Positions 45,991 to 58,102 of a stretch of 64,000 nt of DNA are shown here, piece after piece. The translations under genes and the position numbers were made by a program. The stretch's first letter is position 1. Each line of letters opens with the position of its first letter. The notes beneath the pieces are model-generated. The model was not told the DNA's origin and made no database searches. It saw only the letters and a program-made list of their open reading frames with translations. Origin of the DNA: Rosa chinensis (taxonomy: Eukaryota; Streptophyta; Magnoliopsida; Rosales; Rosaceae); NCBI RefSeq assembly GCF_002994745.2, contig NW_020126816.1:62001-126000 (forward strand). The letters run 5' to 3'.

Positions 45991-46378
45991 AAAACCAAGT
46001 TAGAATGGGTTTAGAAATCCTACTCCTACTTAAATACATTTTACAAATCCATATCACATTAGAAATCCATATACAACAAGGATTAAGATTACTTAATTAA
46101 TAAGAAAACAAATTATTGACTAAGTCAAACACAAAATACTAAGTTAAAACTAACTCTAACTACTTTCCCTAAAATTTAGGAACCTATCCCTAAAAAATAG
46201 GAGCACATAACAAACACATAACAAACTCCTAAAAAACACTAAAACTAAAAACAAACACATATTTACTATTCACGGAGACACTATTCACGAATTAAAAACA
46301 TTTATTTATTTTTTTTTAATTATTTTATTTTATTTTATATGAACATGCTACCTAAAAATTCTAAGTTAATTTCATTTA

Positions 46379-46383
46379 TTTAC
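46379..46383. repeat. Target-site duplication of element F, left copy
   Basis: TTTAC here and at 60453-60457; the solo LTR A sequence continues correctly across them. Confidence 0.92.
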
Positions 46384-48734
46384 TGATAGGAGCATTTTAA
46401 TGCGACGTTTTAACTGCATTTCCCTACACTTTTCTGCGCCATTTCCTTGAAAAATCCCTGTTTGGGAAAGTTTCCATTCTTTGATTGGGAAAGTTCCTTA
46501 TTGTAGAAAGTTTCCATTTTTGTCTTCATTTTTCATTTCTCATTTTTCATTTCTCATTTCTGGAAAGTTTCTATTTTTCATTTTTAGTAAGTTTCTATTT
46601 TCATTTTTTAGAAAGTTTCTATTTTAAGTATAGTTTCTATTTTCAGGACCTCCGAGCTAGAAAGTGGAAATGAACGCACGAATGGAAAGAGGAGCTTGCG
46701 AACATCAAGACGAACGAACATGAGAGAAAATGGCCCACACATTTGAGCAGAAATGAAGAAACAAGCTTTCCTAGTCCAACCAGGAAATCCTACGAAATGG
46801 AGGAAGGCTTCCCTAGCAAGTTTCCAACGCAACCATGAAAAAGAAATGGAAAAATAATGTGTTTTGCGTTGGAAAATGAGAAGGCTTGAAGATGAAGCAA
46901 CGAGGCCCAAGAACTCCTTGGATTTTCGGCAAATTGGATAATGGCCCATCAAAGCCCATGACACTAGGGTTTGTGACGCAAACCCTAGCCCTAAAGATAT
47001 GTTTGCCGTGAAATTGCATGAGAGAAACAAGGAAGAGGCGTCCAAAAATCAGAAAATAAAGAAGATTTTCTATGGAGATTTTCTAGGGTTATTTTTATGG
47101 AAATAAATCAAGAGATAAAACCCTAGAAGACCTAGCCGTCCAAGCCAAGAGGAAAACAAGGGGATGCCGTGCAAACCCTAGGGAATTCGGCAAAAGATAA
47201 TGAAGAGAAAAACAAGGGTTTTGCCGTGAGGAAAAATCAGAAAAAAATAAAGAGATTTCGTGGAGATTTCTTAGGGAGCTTTTAAAGGAAAGAGAATATG
47301 TGTTGAACACAAAAAGCTCTCAAAGGAGTCTAGGTTCGTCCCCCTTTATTCTCTAAATATATTGTTGCCGAAATTGGTGAAGGAAATCAGAAAATATCTC
47401 TTTATATTTCGGCAAGATTATTTAGGGAATTCATATTGGAATTTTGTGATTGGTTGCACCACCTCATAGGGCTTATGTGGCAAGCAAGCATTGGAGGAAA
47501 TTATGTGGAGTTATATCATTGTGCCGTGAGTTTCATTAGGGTTAGACGGCTTGGAGAACAAAGGAAGCCGTGCTCCTATATATTCATCTCTTCTCTCAAC
47601 GTCAAGGGGTTCGAAAGTTCCACACTTTTACGTTTTACACTTTGAAGAAAAATCAGAAAACTCTCTCTAGCCTAGCCGTGTTCTTCTCCATCCTCTAGGG
47701 CAACCACGAAGTTCAAGCAAGGCCAAGGAAGAAGAAGACAAGCCGTGCACACCATCCATCACCACCCTTGGAGATTGCTTTCGAAATTCAAGAGTCCATT
47801 CATCACTTCATTCATCTCATCTTCATCACGGTGTAATCCGATTCTCCTTGTACCTTTGCTTTGTATTTTCGTTGGTTTTGCCTTAGTTGACACATATGTA
47901 TGAACAAGTATTGTTTTCTGAAATTTTATGATGAATTGTTAATTTTCAGATTCATATATTGCGATTTATGGTTGCTTTTGTGTGAGTGTTTGATTAAATT
48001 TGCATGATAGAAATCTTTTGTATGATTATCTTGAATGGTTCGAAACATTTAGGGTTTTTATGTGAATGTTGCTACGAATTTGAGAACATGAATCAACTTT
48101 TTGGTTTTGTGTTCTTGAATCGATAAGTAGTAAAGGTTTTGTACAAAAACCGAATTTAATCAAAGAAGATTGCAATTAGGTGGACTTTTTCATACTAAGT
48201 TGCACATTTGAGTTGATAGCCTTTCTAGGTGTTTATTGCGTTAAACATGACATGATTGACTAGCTTTCTAGGGCTTGATTGCATGTTTGATAGAATTAAT
48301 CTAGGTGCTTTCGCTTAGGTTAATTAGCATTGAAAGTAAAATATGGGAAATTGTTTGCTTTTGAACGTTTCACATGATCAACTCCTCTTGCATGACTATG
48401 ATGAACAATGATGAACTTGAATTAATTTTAATCATGAGTTTCGACTTTGATCTTTGTTCTTGCATTCCATTTGTATTTTTATGTTTTTGCATTTCAATTA
48501 TTTAGGTAACTTAGACTTTATTTTCGGAAATTAAAACCAAAAACCAAAAAACTCCCCCTTTTTCGTAAATATGTCTATATTTTGTAAATATTATACTTTG
48601 TTTTAATTTTAATTGTTCAATTGTTTGACAATGACAGGTGTACCCTCAATCCCCGGAATAGAACGATCCCTATTTACTTTATACTACTAATGACATTTCA
48701 GGGTTAAATTGGTCGCTCGATAAAAGCGACATCA
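46384..48734 (+). repeat. 5' LTR of element F (family B)
   Basis: Starts TGATAGGAGCATTTTAATGC, ends AAAGCGACATCA. A short inverted pair TCGCT...AGCGA lies just before the end. TATA-like TATATATTC at 47577. The conserved TCAATCCCCGG block is at 48646-48656. It is 150 bp longer than the E LTR, with extra sequence around 47100-47340. Confidence 0.95.
47577..47585 (+). promoter_or_regulatory. TATA-like box, LTR B of element F
   Basis: TATATATTC at the position matching the TATA box of the E LTR (21055); repeated at 59296. Confidence 0.4.
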
Positions 48735-48739
48735 ATTTT

Positions 48740-48758
48740 TGGCGCCGTTGCCGGGGAT
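48740..48758 (+). other. Primer-binding site of element F (tRNA-Asp)
   Basis: TGGCGCCGTTGCCGGGGAT, 5 bases after the LTR end. Confidence 0.93.
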
Positions 48759-49519
48759 TGAAAAATCATTTGCCATATTGTGAATATGTGTTTTGTTTAT
48801 ATTGTGACCGAAAAAAAAAAAAAAAAAAATTTACTTGTTAATTATTTGTAATTGTCGAAATTTAGTTAACTAATTATTTAGGTTGTTATTTATATTGTTG
48901 AATACAAATTTTTATTGTAAGTTGTAAATTAAAGAAGGAATAGGTGAAGTCGTGTTTATTAATATTGGCCTAAACCCCTTATTGGTACCTAGTCCAGGTC
49001 CCTTAAGGTTGAGGGCGGTCTTTATTAACATTCATTGAACTGTCTTCACACTTAGAATCTTTTTCATCCAAGTAAGTATAGCCTATGTGGGATGGTGTCT
49101 AGGAAAGGGGACAACGCTCATGACTGGTTCTTGGATTCAGAAGTGCTTACAAATGGGCGTAAACCTCAATGAGGGAGTAGCTCATGCCAAAATGGATTCT
49201 ACCTCTCGTGGTCGCCCTCCCCTACCTGGCCATTTCAGTAAGGTTGCCCAAAGGATGTAGGAGAGACTTAGTGTCTTGACGATTATACTTGGGCCGCACG
49301 TCCACTTGATTTACCGCTTGGAATTTAATTCGAAATCAATGGTATTTATATAACAAAAGAAAATGTTGTGATGCACCTAAGGTATATTGGATTAAACATA
49401 GTCTTGAAAAGGGTAGCTGTTTCAGCCCCATTGCACATCGAGACTCCCTGTTCCCGTACCTAAGTGTTGAAAATAATTGTAAAGAAAAGGAAAGAATAGA
49501 AGTAATTTTACTTAATTTC

Positions 49520-49555
<36 letters not shown>

Positions 49556-50455
49556 GATAATTAGATGTGAATAGTGACGTTTTGTTTGTTTGTGTGAGAG
49601 TTTTGTGTAAATGGTGTCTAATCTTGTTAAACAAAGGAAATGTAAAGAATTAATTATAAATATTGTTAAATTCTTGATTTATTATAAGTGTGTAAATTCG
49701 TATGAGTAGATAAGGGCCCTTTTGTTAATATTGGCCTTAACCCTTCATTAGTGCCTTTCTGAGGTCTCATGAGGTTGAGGGCGGCTTTTATTAGCATTTG
49801 GAGAACTGTCTAACACATGAGTTCTTTTCAAGCTGAGTAAGGGGCATATAGGTGGTGTCTAGGTTGAGACCCTGGGTGATGGGTTCAAATTGGATCTCAG
49901 AGATACTATAGACCGTGCGTAAACCACAATGTGGGAGTAGCCAATAGGGGCCTAAACCTCAATGAGGGAGTAGCCTCCGTAGTGTCACCAAAATGAGTCC
50001 TCCCTCTCACTTACCTCTTAATCTGGCCATCTAACCTTCTGAAACAAAGGAAAGTGACTTATGTCTAGGCGACTATCCCTAGATCGTAGCTCACCAATAG
50101 TAGTGGTTTCTATTGGGCTCGACTTACAACTTGTAATCAATTGAGATATTAACTTTATTTTGTAAAGATAATAAGATACTTGAACATAACCTCTACTTGT
50201 AAATTGTGTTTTTTTTTACATTTTATACTTGTATAAATTTCTTTTGTGGTTTATTTGTGAAAAGATTGTGGATAGTTTGTAATTTGTACTTCTCTTTATA
50301 CTTGTATAAATCATAAATAGTAAAGTCGTGAATAGTAACTTATGAATAGTGACTCGTGAATAGTAAGGTTGATGTATAAATCACTAATTTGTAATTAACT
50401 CACTTTATACTTTGCTAACTTCTTTGAATTTTGATGATGTTCAGGATTCCTATGA
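48759..50455 (+). other. Element F 5' leader
   Basis: About 1.7 kb non-coding. Poly-A runs at 48810-48829 and 49519-49550. Leader modules at 49138-49305 and 49890-50090, the second with an internal repeat of GAGGGAGTAG or GTGGGAGTAG. A cluster of GTGAATAGT-like motifs lies at 50310-50370. It ends with TTCAGG just before ATGAATG. Confidence 0.7.
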
Positions 50456-53400
50456 ATGACCGAGCCTTTTAGATCCTCTACACTAAAGGAAATTGAAGCA
50501 AGGCTCGCTCGCTTGAAGGGTCCTTCACTTCTTGAGCAGACAAGCCCTTCCCCTTCGACACACAGAGGGTACATCTTTAACGAACAAGGGAAGAGGACCT
50601 ACTGTTCTGAGGAGTCTACATCACCTACACCAAGTCCATCTCCTCCTTCACGTTCACCTTCACCTGTGATTTCGTCCAACTCTACACCACCACCTTCACC
50701 ACCACCTGAAGAAGTCGAAGAAGAGAGAATGGCATCTATTAGGGAACTTTCCACTGCAACTGTTGAAGGAGGACCCCCTACAGGCATAGTATACCCTCCC
50801 CCTGCAGCTGGAAGACAAGCAGAGTTTGAGCTAAAGAGTGGTTTGTTGCACAAGCTCCCTATCTTCCATGGACTTAATATGGAGGACGCTAACAAGCATG
50901 TTCGAGAATTTCAATCTGTTTGTGCAAACATGCAACCACAAGGGGCAGATGAGAACCTTCTTAAGATGAGAGCATTTCCATTCTCTCTAGCTGATAGAGC
51001 CAAGGATTGGCTATATGAACTCCCTGCAGGACGTATCACTTCATGGGAGACAATGAGAAAGGCCTTCTTGGAGAAATACTTCCCAGCTTCTAAGGTCATC
51101 ACACTCAGGAAGAAGCTCAGTGGAATAGAGCAAGCCCATGATGAGTCCTATGCTGCTTACTATGAGAGGTTCAATTCCTTACTTGCACAATGTCCTCAAC
51201 ATCAGATGAAGGATGAGACCCTACTCACATGTTTCTATGAAGGACTCTTACCCTTGGAAAGGCAAATGTTGGATGCTGCAGCTGGAGGAGCTTTTGTGGA
51301 TAAGTCCCCTACAGTTGGGAAGGAGCTGATAGCTAATCGTGCCTTGAACTCCCAACAATATGAGGGAGTAGGACACTCTACTCGTAGGGTGCATGAGATG
51401 AGCAAGAATACTGCAATTGAGGACCAACTGAATAAGCTTACTCTACTCATGAATCAAGTGGTAAGTTCCAAGGGACCAAGTGCAACAATAGCTTGTGGGG
51501 TATGCTCTATGCAAGGGCATGTTACAGATCAGTGCCCTCAACTTAATGAGAATGGAGGATGGGAATCTGCAAATGCTATTGGAGGATATCAAGGAGGATA
51601 CCAAGGAGGACCTCAACGTCCTAGACATGATCCTTACTCCAATACGTACAACCCAGGATGGAGGGACCATCCCAACTTCAAGTGGACCAACAATGATAAT
51701 GTTCAGAATCCTCTTGGTGGGAACTTCCAACGTCCTCAAGGGCCTTCATTCCAAGGATCATCTTTTCAAAGGCCCTACATGCCTCCGCCTCAACAGAACT
51801 CAGGACCTTCAATGTCTCACTATGACAAAACGTTGGAAGCCTTGACTAGTTCCACCCAAGCCTTGACAAACTCTACTCAAGCTTTGATTCAAGGACAACA
51901 GACCCACACTAAGGATATTGCAGATCTTAAGAAACAGATGGGCCAAGTTGTGGACTTCATGAGCAAGATTCATGAGACTGGGAAGCTTCCTAGTGGCACA
52001 ATACCTAACCCTAAGGGTAATGTGGAGAATGCATCAGTTGTGACTACGAGGAGTGGGAGACCATTTGTGGATCCACCCAAGCAACCCAAGAAGGTCCAAA
52101 TGAGCATAGAAATTGAGGAAGACCAAGAACCCACCAAGTTGGGTATTGAGAAGGACCCTGCAACGTCAAAGGAAGAGACCAAGGCATCCTCATCTTTAAA
52201 GGCAAAACCGGAAATCAAAGGTAATAATTCTAACTTATCAAATTCGGTTATTGCTAACCCTTCTTCTTCTTGCATGCCCTTCCCACGCAGGTTTGCCCAA
52301 TCTAAGAAGGATGAAAGTGACCAAGCTATCTTGGAAACTTTCAAGAAGGTGCAAGTAAACCTACCCCTCCTAGAGGCCATCAAGCAAGTCCCTAAGTATG
52401 CCAAGTTCCTCAAAGAGCTTTGCACTACTAGGAGAGTAAACCGTGAAAAGGAGGTGGTAAAGGTAAGTGAGAATGTCTCTGCCCTAATTCAGAGGAAGAT
52501 CCCTCCAAAGTGTAAGGATCCTGGAAGCTTTACCATTCCTTGTACTATTGGTAACTCTAGATTTAAGAATGCCATGCTAGACCTAGGTGCATCTGTTAAT
52601 GTTATGCCCTACTCTGTTTATGAAACCCTAGGTCTAGGGGAACTTAAATCTGACAATGTTATCATTCAGTTAGCTGACAGATCCAATGCATACCCTAGAG
52701 GTTTGTTGGAGGATGTGCTTGTACAGGTTAACCATCTTATCTTCCCAGCTGATTTTTATGTACTGGAAATGGAGGACTCCCCTGTAAGTTCCACTCCATT
52801 GCTTTTGGGACGTCCTTTCTTAAGGACAGCTAGGACGAAGATTGATGTGTATGAAGGCTCTCTTACAATGGAGTTCGATGGTGACATCATTGGCTTTAAC
52901 ATCTTTGAAGCCATGAGGTATCCCCTAGAGGTTAATGATTGTTTTTCTGCTGACATTTTAGATGAACTTGCGCAGAAAATGTTTGATGTTATGCATGAGG
53001 ATACCCTAGTCACTACCCTTGAGAGTGGGGTAGGCTATACAAAGGAAGGCGTCACCATCCCAGAGGACAAGTTGAAAGACACTTGTGAGGAGAAAATCAT
53101 TGAAAACGTCTCCTTCCTTGAGGCATCACCCTTCATAGGTAAGTCTGTTTCTCCCTTGTCCATTCAGTTATCCACTAACAAGACTTTACCTTCAGTGGTC
53201 CAGGCCCCAGAACTTGAGCTAAAACCTCTTCCAGACCATTTGAAGTATGTCTACTTAGGGGACAAGGAAACCTTGCCAGTGATTGTGTCCTCTGCACTAA
53301 CAACTCCACAAGAAGAGAAGTTGGTGGAAATGTTGAAGCAACACAAGACCGCCATAGGATGGACATTGGCGGATATCAAGGGAATCAGCCCTACAACTTG

Positions 53401-55552
53401 CGTCCACAGGATACTTCTAGAGGAGGGGTCTAAACCCACTAGAGAGGCTCAACGTCGTCTCAACCCTCCAATGATGGAAGTAGTGAAGAAGGAGGTTATC
53501 AAACTCCTTGATTGTGGGGTAATCTACCCTATTTCTGACTCCAAGTGGGTCTCTCCAGTTCAGGTCGTGCCCAAGAAGTCTGGGATCACTGTGGTAAAGA
53601 ATGCTGATAACGAACTGGTGCCCCAAAGGACAGTAACAGGCCACAGAGTATGCATTGACTATAGGAGGCTCAACGCAACCACAAGGAAAGACCACTTTCC
53701 TCTGCCATTCATTGACCAGATGCTTGAGCGCCTAGCTGGACATGACTATTACTGCTTCCTGGATGGATACTCTGGTTACAACCAGATTGCAATTGCAAAT
53801 GAAGATCAAGAGAAGACAACCTTCACTTGCCCCTTTGGAACATTTGCCTATAGACGTATGCCTTTCGGACTTTGCAACGCTCCAGGTACCTTTCAGAGGT
53901 GTATGGTAAGTATCTTTTCAGATTATATTGAGAAAATCATAGAGGTATTCATGGATGACTTTTCAGTTTTTGGAAAGAATTTTGATGATTGTCTTAATAA
54001 TCTGGAGATAATTCTGAAACGTTGCATGGAAACTAACCTTGTCTTAAACTGGGAAAAATGCCATTTTATGGTTAAACAAGGAATAGTTCTAGGACATATT
54101 GTCTCTGCTAGGGGTATAGAGGTTGATAAAGCCAAGGTTGATATTGTGCGTCACTTACCCTCTCCCACTTCTGTGAGAGAGATTCGTTCTTTCCTTGGTC
54201 ATGCAGGTTTTTACAGGAGGTTCATCAAGGACTTCTCTCAGATTTCGAGACCCTTATGTCAACTACTCCAGAAGGATGTGCCCTTCCACTTTGACAAGGA
54301 GTGTCAAGAAGCTTTTGACAAGCTTAAGGAGTTGTTGACATCTGCCCCCATCATGTTACCTCCAGATTGGTCCCTGCCCTTTGAGTTGATGTGCGATGCC
54401 TCTGACTACGCAGTTGGAGCCGTTTTGGGACAAAGGAAGGAAAAGCTGCCCTATGCCATCTACTACGCCTCAAGGACTCTCAATGATGCCCAAATGAATT
54501 ACTCCACCACAGAGAAAGAGCTCCTTGCAGTTGTCTTTGCCCTTGAGAAGTTTCGCTCTTACTTACTTGGTACCAAAGTTACTATCTTTACTGACCATGC
54601 AGCTTTGAAATACTTGATGACCAAGAAGGAGGCGAAACCAAGGCTTATTAGATGGATCCTACTCCTGCAAGAATTCGACGTGGAAATCAAGGACAAGAAG
54701 GGTAGTGAGAACGTGGTAGCTGACCACTTGAGTCGCTTAGTGCATGCAGAAGATTATCTCCCTCTGGTGGAGACATTTCCAGACGAGCAACTCTTTGGAC
54801 TTCAGGTAAGTGAACCATGGTATGCAGACATTGTGAATTATATTGTATCTAGAAAGATTCCTGATACCATGTCACGTGCTCATAGGGATAGGCTTAAGAA
54901 AACTGTTAAGCAATATGTTTGGGATGAACCTTATTTGTGGAAGTATTGCTCTGATCAATTGATTAGGAGATGTGTGCCTGAACATGAACATAATGCTATA
55001 CTTTCTTTTTGCCACTCTAAAGCATGTGGGGGACACTTTGGGTCTAAGAAGACTGCGTTTAAGGTGCTAGAGTCTGGGTTCTATTGGCCAACATTATTTA
55101 GGGATGCACATGCCTATTGTTTAACTTGTGATAAGTGCCAAAGAACAGGAAATCTAGGTCCTAGAGATCAAATGCCATTGTCCAATATAATAACTGTTGA
55201 AATATTTGATGTCTGGGGTATAGATTTCATGGGACCTTTCCCTTCATCTTTTGGGTTTCTCTATATCTTACTTGCAGTGGACTATGTTTCCAAATGGGTG
55301 GAAGCAAAGGCCACTAGAACTAATGACTCTAAGGTTGTTGCAGATTTTATCAAGTCTAACATCTTTAGCAGGTTTGGAATGCCTAGAGTTCTCATTAGTG
55401 ATGGAGGATCCCATTTTTGCAATCGGACGATTGAGGCTCTCTTGAAGAGATATGATGTCACACATAAGGTTTCTACACCTTATCACCCACAAACTAGTGG
55501 GCAGGCTGAGGTCTCTAATCGTCAGATTAAGGGATATTGGAGAAGACTGTGA
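50456..55552 (+). CDS. gag-pol: Element F gag-pol, truncated by a frameshift in integrase
   Basis: 1698 codons. Gag core near residues 140-280 ([16 protein letters not shown]), zinc knuckle [14 protein letters not shown] near 345, protease DLGAS near 706, reverse transcriptase [20 protein letters not shown] near 1065 with FMDDF near 1164, RNase [14 protein letters not shown] near 1311, integrase zinc domain ([18 protein letters not shown]) near 1519-1563 and D, D, E near 1587, 1646 and 1683. The frame goes wrong at about 55533, where one base is missing compared with element E, and stops a few codons later, just after the catalytic glutamate. The C-terminal third of integrase is lost. The start is the second ATG of ATGAATG. 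Confidence 0.95.
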   Translation: MTEPFRSSTLKEIEARLARLKGPSLLEQTSPSPSTHRGYIFNEQGKRTYCSEESTSPTPSPSPPSRSPSPVISSNSTPPPSPPPEEVEEERMASIRELSTATVEGGPPTGIVYPPPAAGRQAEFELKSGLLHKLPIFHGLNMEDANKHVREFQSVCANMQPQGADENLLKMRAFPFSLADRAKDWLYELPAGRITSWETMRKAFLEKYFPASKVITLRKKLSGIEQAHDESYAAYYERFNSLLAQCPQHQMKDETLLTCFYEGLLPLERQMLDAAAGGAFVDKSPTVGKELIANRALNSQQYEGVGHSTRRVHEMSKNTAIEDQLNKLTLLMNQVVSSKGPSATIACGVCSMQGHVTDQCPQLNENGGWESANAIGGYQGGYQGGPQRPRHDPYSNTYNPGWRDHPNFKWTNNDNVQNPLGGNFQRPQGPSFQGSSFQRPYMPPPQQNSGPSMSHYDKTLEALTSSTQALTNSTQALIQGQQTHTKDIADLKKQMGQVVDFMSKIHETGKLPSGTIPNPKGNVENASVVTTRSGRPFVDPPKQPKKVQMSIEIEEDQEPTKLGIEKDPATSKEETKASSSLKAKPEIKGNNSNLSNSVIANPSSSCMPFPRRFAQSKKDESDQAILETFKKVQVNLPLLEAIKQVPKYAKFLKELCTTRRVNREKEVVKVSENVSALIQRKIPPKCKDPGSFTIPCTIGNSRFKNAMLDLGASVNVMPYSVYETLGLGELKSDNVIIQLADRSNAYPRGLLEDVLVQVNHLIFPADFYVLEMEDSPVSSTPLLLGRPFLRTARTKIDVYEGSLTMEFDGDIIGFNIFEAMRYPLEVNDCFSADILDELAQKMFDVMHEDTLVTTLESGVGYTKEGVTIPEDKLKDTCEEKIIENVSFLEASPFIGKSVSPLSIQLSTNKTLPSVVQAPELELKPLPDHLKYVYLGDKETLPVIVSSALTTPQEEKLVEMLKQHKTAIGWTLADIKGISPTTCVHRILLEEGSKPTREAQRRLNPPMMEVVKKEVIKLLDCGVIYPISDSKWVSPVQVVPKKSGITVVKNADNELVPQRTVTGHRVCIDYRRLNATTRKDHFPLPFIDQMLERLAGHDYYCFLDGYSGYNQIAIANEDQEKTTFTCPFGTFAYRRMPFGLCNAPGTFQRCMVSIFSDYIEKIIEVFMDDFSVFGKNFDDCLNNLEIILKRCMETNLVLNWEKCHFMVKQGIVLGHIVSARGIEVDKAKVDIVRHLPSPTSVREIRSFLGHAGFYRRFIKDFSQISRPLCQLLQKDVPFHFDKECQEAFDKLKELLTSAPIMLPPDWSLPFELMCDASDYAVGAVLGQRKEKLPYAIYYASRTLNDAQMNYSTTEKELLAVVFALEKFRSYLLGTKVTIFTDHAALKYLMTKKEAKPRLIRWILLLQEFDVEIKDKKGSENVVADHLSRLVHAEDYLPLVETFPDEQLFGLQVSEPWYADIVNYIVSRKIPDTMSRAHRDRLKKTVKQYVWDEPYLWKYCSDQLIRRCVPEHEHNAILSFCHSKACGGHFGSKKTAFKVLESGFYWPTLFRDAHAYCLTCDKCQRTGNLGPRDQMPLSNIITVEIFDVWGIDFMGPFPSSFGFLYILLAVDYVSKWVEAKATRTNDSKVVADFIKSNIFSRFGMPRVLISDGGSHFCNRTIEALLKRYDVTHKVSTPYHPQTSGQAEVSNRQIKGYWRRL

Positions 55553-56115
55553 ACCCCAACAGGAAGGACTGGTCCTTGCGTCTAGAGGATGCTTTGTGGG
55601 CCTACAGAACTGCATACAAAACTCCCATAGGTATGTCACCATATCGAATTGTCTATGGCAAACCGTGCCATTTACCTGTGGAGTTGGAGCACAAAGCTTG
55701 GTGGGCTGTGAAGCAGTTCAACATGGATATGGATGCAGCTGGGCTTCATAGGAAGTTGCAATTGCAAGAGTTAGAGGAGATAAGGAATGATGCCTTTGAA
55801 AGTGCTAAAATTTACAAGGATAAGACTAAGGCATTCCATGACAAAATGATTCGAAGGAAGACTTTTGTTGTGGGTCAAAAAGTTCTTCTTTTCCATTCTC
55901 GTCTCAAACTCTTCCCAGGTAAGCTTCGTTCTCGTTGGATTGGGCCTTTTGTTATCACTCATGTGTTTCCTCATGGAGCTGTGCAGATAAAGAGTGAACA
56001 TACAAACAACGAGTTCAAGGTGAACGGCCATCGCTTGAAGCCTTACTATGAGGCATTTGTGGAACATGAAGTGGAGGATGTGCCCCTCCAAAACGTTCCA
56101 AACCCTGAGGATTAA
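55537..56115 (+). pseudogene. Element F integrase C-terminus, detached by frameshift
   Basis: About 192 codons continuing the integrase in the next frame, from [20 protein letters not shown] through [18 protein letters not shown] to the stop at 56115. It matches the ends of A and E integrase and has no lesion of its own. It overlaps the end of the truncated gag-pol. The ATG at its start is accidental; translation from it is not expected. Confidence 0.92.
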
Positions 56116-58087
56116 ATGGAGGTACAAGTCTAGGCTGAAAGACTATAAACATTAAGCGCTGCTTGGGAGGCAACCCAATTCTGAAGTAGCTGTGGAGGAG
56201 TCATCAACGCAGATTTGTTTTATCTCTCCCTTTTACCTCTCCAATTTTTCTTTATGTTGGTAGTCATTTTCGTAAATTTCATCCCTATATGCTTAAGTGT
56301 TCCATTGCATGCTTTTTATTGATTACATTGAGGACAATGCAATATTTAAGTGTGGGGGAAGGGATTTACACTTTTATCTTGAGTCATATATTGAAAAATA
56401 CAAAAAAATTGAAAAATGTCAAAAATTTAAAAATTTTCGTTGCTTTTGTTTTTGTTTTGAGTCTTAGGATGCCCTTTCAACTGTCTAGGATGATTCTATA
56501 TCTCTAAAATCATGACTAAAAGAGGATCACAAGATTGAGATGATTTTTAAACATGGTATTCTTTGGTTAATTGAGATATATGAAAAATGTGTGCCTTGTA
56601 GTGGATATGGATTCGAAAACTTTGGTACAGAATATGAGCATGTTAGGATGAGTTTTGATTCATATAAGCCCATGTGAGATAATTGAGCCATGTTCCTTTT
56701 TCTTGGAGTGAAATGAAAAATATATTCTTATTTTCTTGGCGATATTTTGATGATCTCATTATTCTTCATTTGATTGATTGCTTGCCATAGATTAAGTTTG
56801 ATGGACTAGAGAATGCTAGAATTCACTCTTGTACTTGTTGAGACGTTTGTCAATACATGGCCCTGATTCTGGAAGGGATAGAGGCACCCTAGGAATTTCC
56901 ACCATTGCCAAATAAACCTGTGTCCCTAATTGTGCCCGTCGTGGGACTCCCCTAGATAAGCCCCTTTGAGCCTACATTGAGCCTTTTCATTCATCACCCT
57001 TAAAACCCTTAACCATGAAGCTTAGTATAGTTAAAACCCTACCCTTTGTTCTAAGAACTTAGTGGAGCTATCTTTTGAGACATACTTCGTGGGTTTGGTG
57101 CTAAGGATGAAAATTGAGAAGAGGTGAAAGTTAAAGTGTGGGGGTAGACTTGTCCATAAAAGAAAAATATATGAAAAAGCCGAGAAAAAGAAAAAAAAAA
57201 AAAAAGAAAAAAAATGTATACGGCTAAAAAGAAAAGAAAGAAAAATGTTTATGGATTTTAGTCCCCCATACTTGGTGATTTTGGAGTTTACGTTGAACTA
57301 AAGGCCCACTACAGAAAAATTTGGCCTTTGTCCATTCACTATAGTTCAAGGGAAGTTTACAATGAAGATTGGGCCCAACATGAAGACATTAGGCCCCTTT
57401 TATGTTACCTCTAGGGAAAGTGACGTTTTTGCAATACCTTGGTGGATTTCTTGAGGTCTCTACATCTACATATGCTCTGCTAGGTTTTTAGGACACTTTG
57501 ATAAATCCTTACCTTTCATTTCCTTAAACCTTAAGCCCTAGCCCCATTACAACCCTTGATAAGACCTTCTTGATCCTTAAGATGGGACAGCCTTTGAGGT
57601 GGAGATGAGTTACAAGAGTTGAACCTATGGCTTGGGTCCATCTGTGCAAGTAGTTGGTATCCTTCATGAGATCTTTAAAATAAATTATACATGTGCTTTC
57701 GTTTCTTGAATTATGTGATATACTTGCTATCTTTCACATATACTTGAGTGTATAAGCTTTTAAGCATTGCCATGATCTGAGAGAAGAAAGAGTGGATATA
57801 ACTTGTGAGGAATTGAATCATACTTGTCTGAAACATGCTTAACAGAACCGATCACCATTGTTACAACCAAGTCCTACTTGTGTATGTGAAGATTATGTGT
57901 TTTAATTAACTCTCGAATGCCTAAACATTTATTCTTGGTGAAGTGCTAATCTTGGTGTTGTGAAAGTAAGAGATTGCTGAGACAAAAAGTTGAAGGGCTA
58001 TAGAGTCTGTTTCGTGTCAAGTCTTTAATTTCTGTTGAGTCTTAGTGTGTGTCTTAGTTTGATTTTGCTAAGGGACTAGCAAAAGCT
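56116..58087 (+). other. Element F 3' non-coding region
   Basis: Hairpin pair at 56127-56178, tract-like copies at 56348 and 57134, a poly-A run at 57188-57215. It lacks the CTCCGCCAAAATCG module that A, E and D carry after the first tract copy. No coding frame. Confidence 0.75.
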
Positions 58088-58102
58088 AAGTGTGGGGGAA
58101 TT
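58088..58102 (+). other. Polypurine tract of element F
   Basis: AAGTGTGGGGGAATT directly before the 3' LTR. Confidence 0.88.

Noticed and set aside
46608..47045. 145-codon minus-strand frame, repeated at 58327-58764
   Set aside because: It lies within the F LTRs on the antisense strand, with no domain and no support outside the repeat.
49519..49550. Poly-A run as a sign of a processed retrocopy or LINE tail
   Set aside because: It lies in the middle of the F leader with homologous leader sequence on both sides. It is a simple length-variable run.
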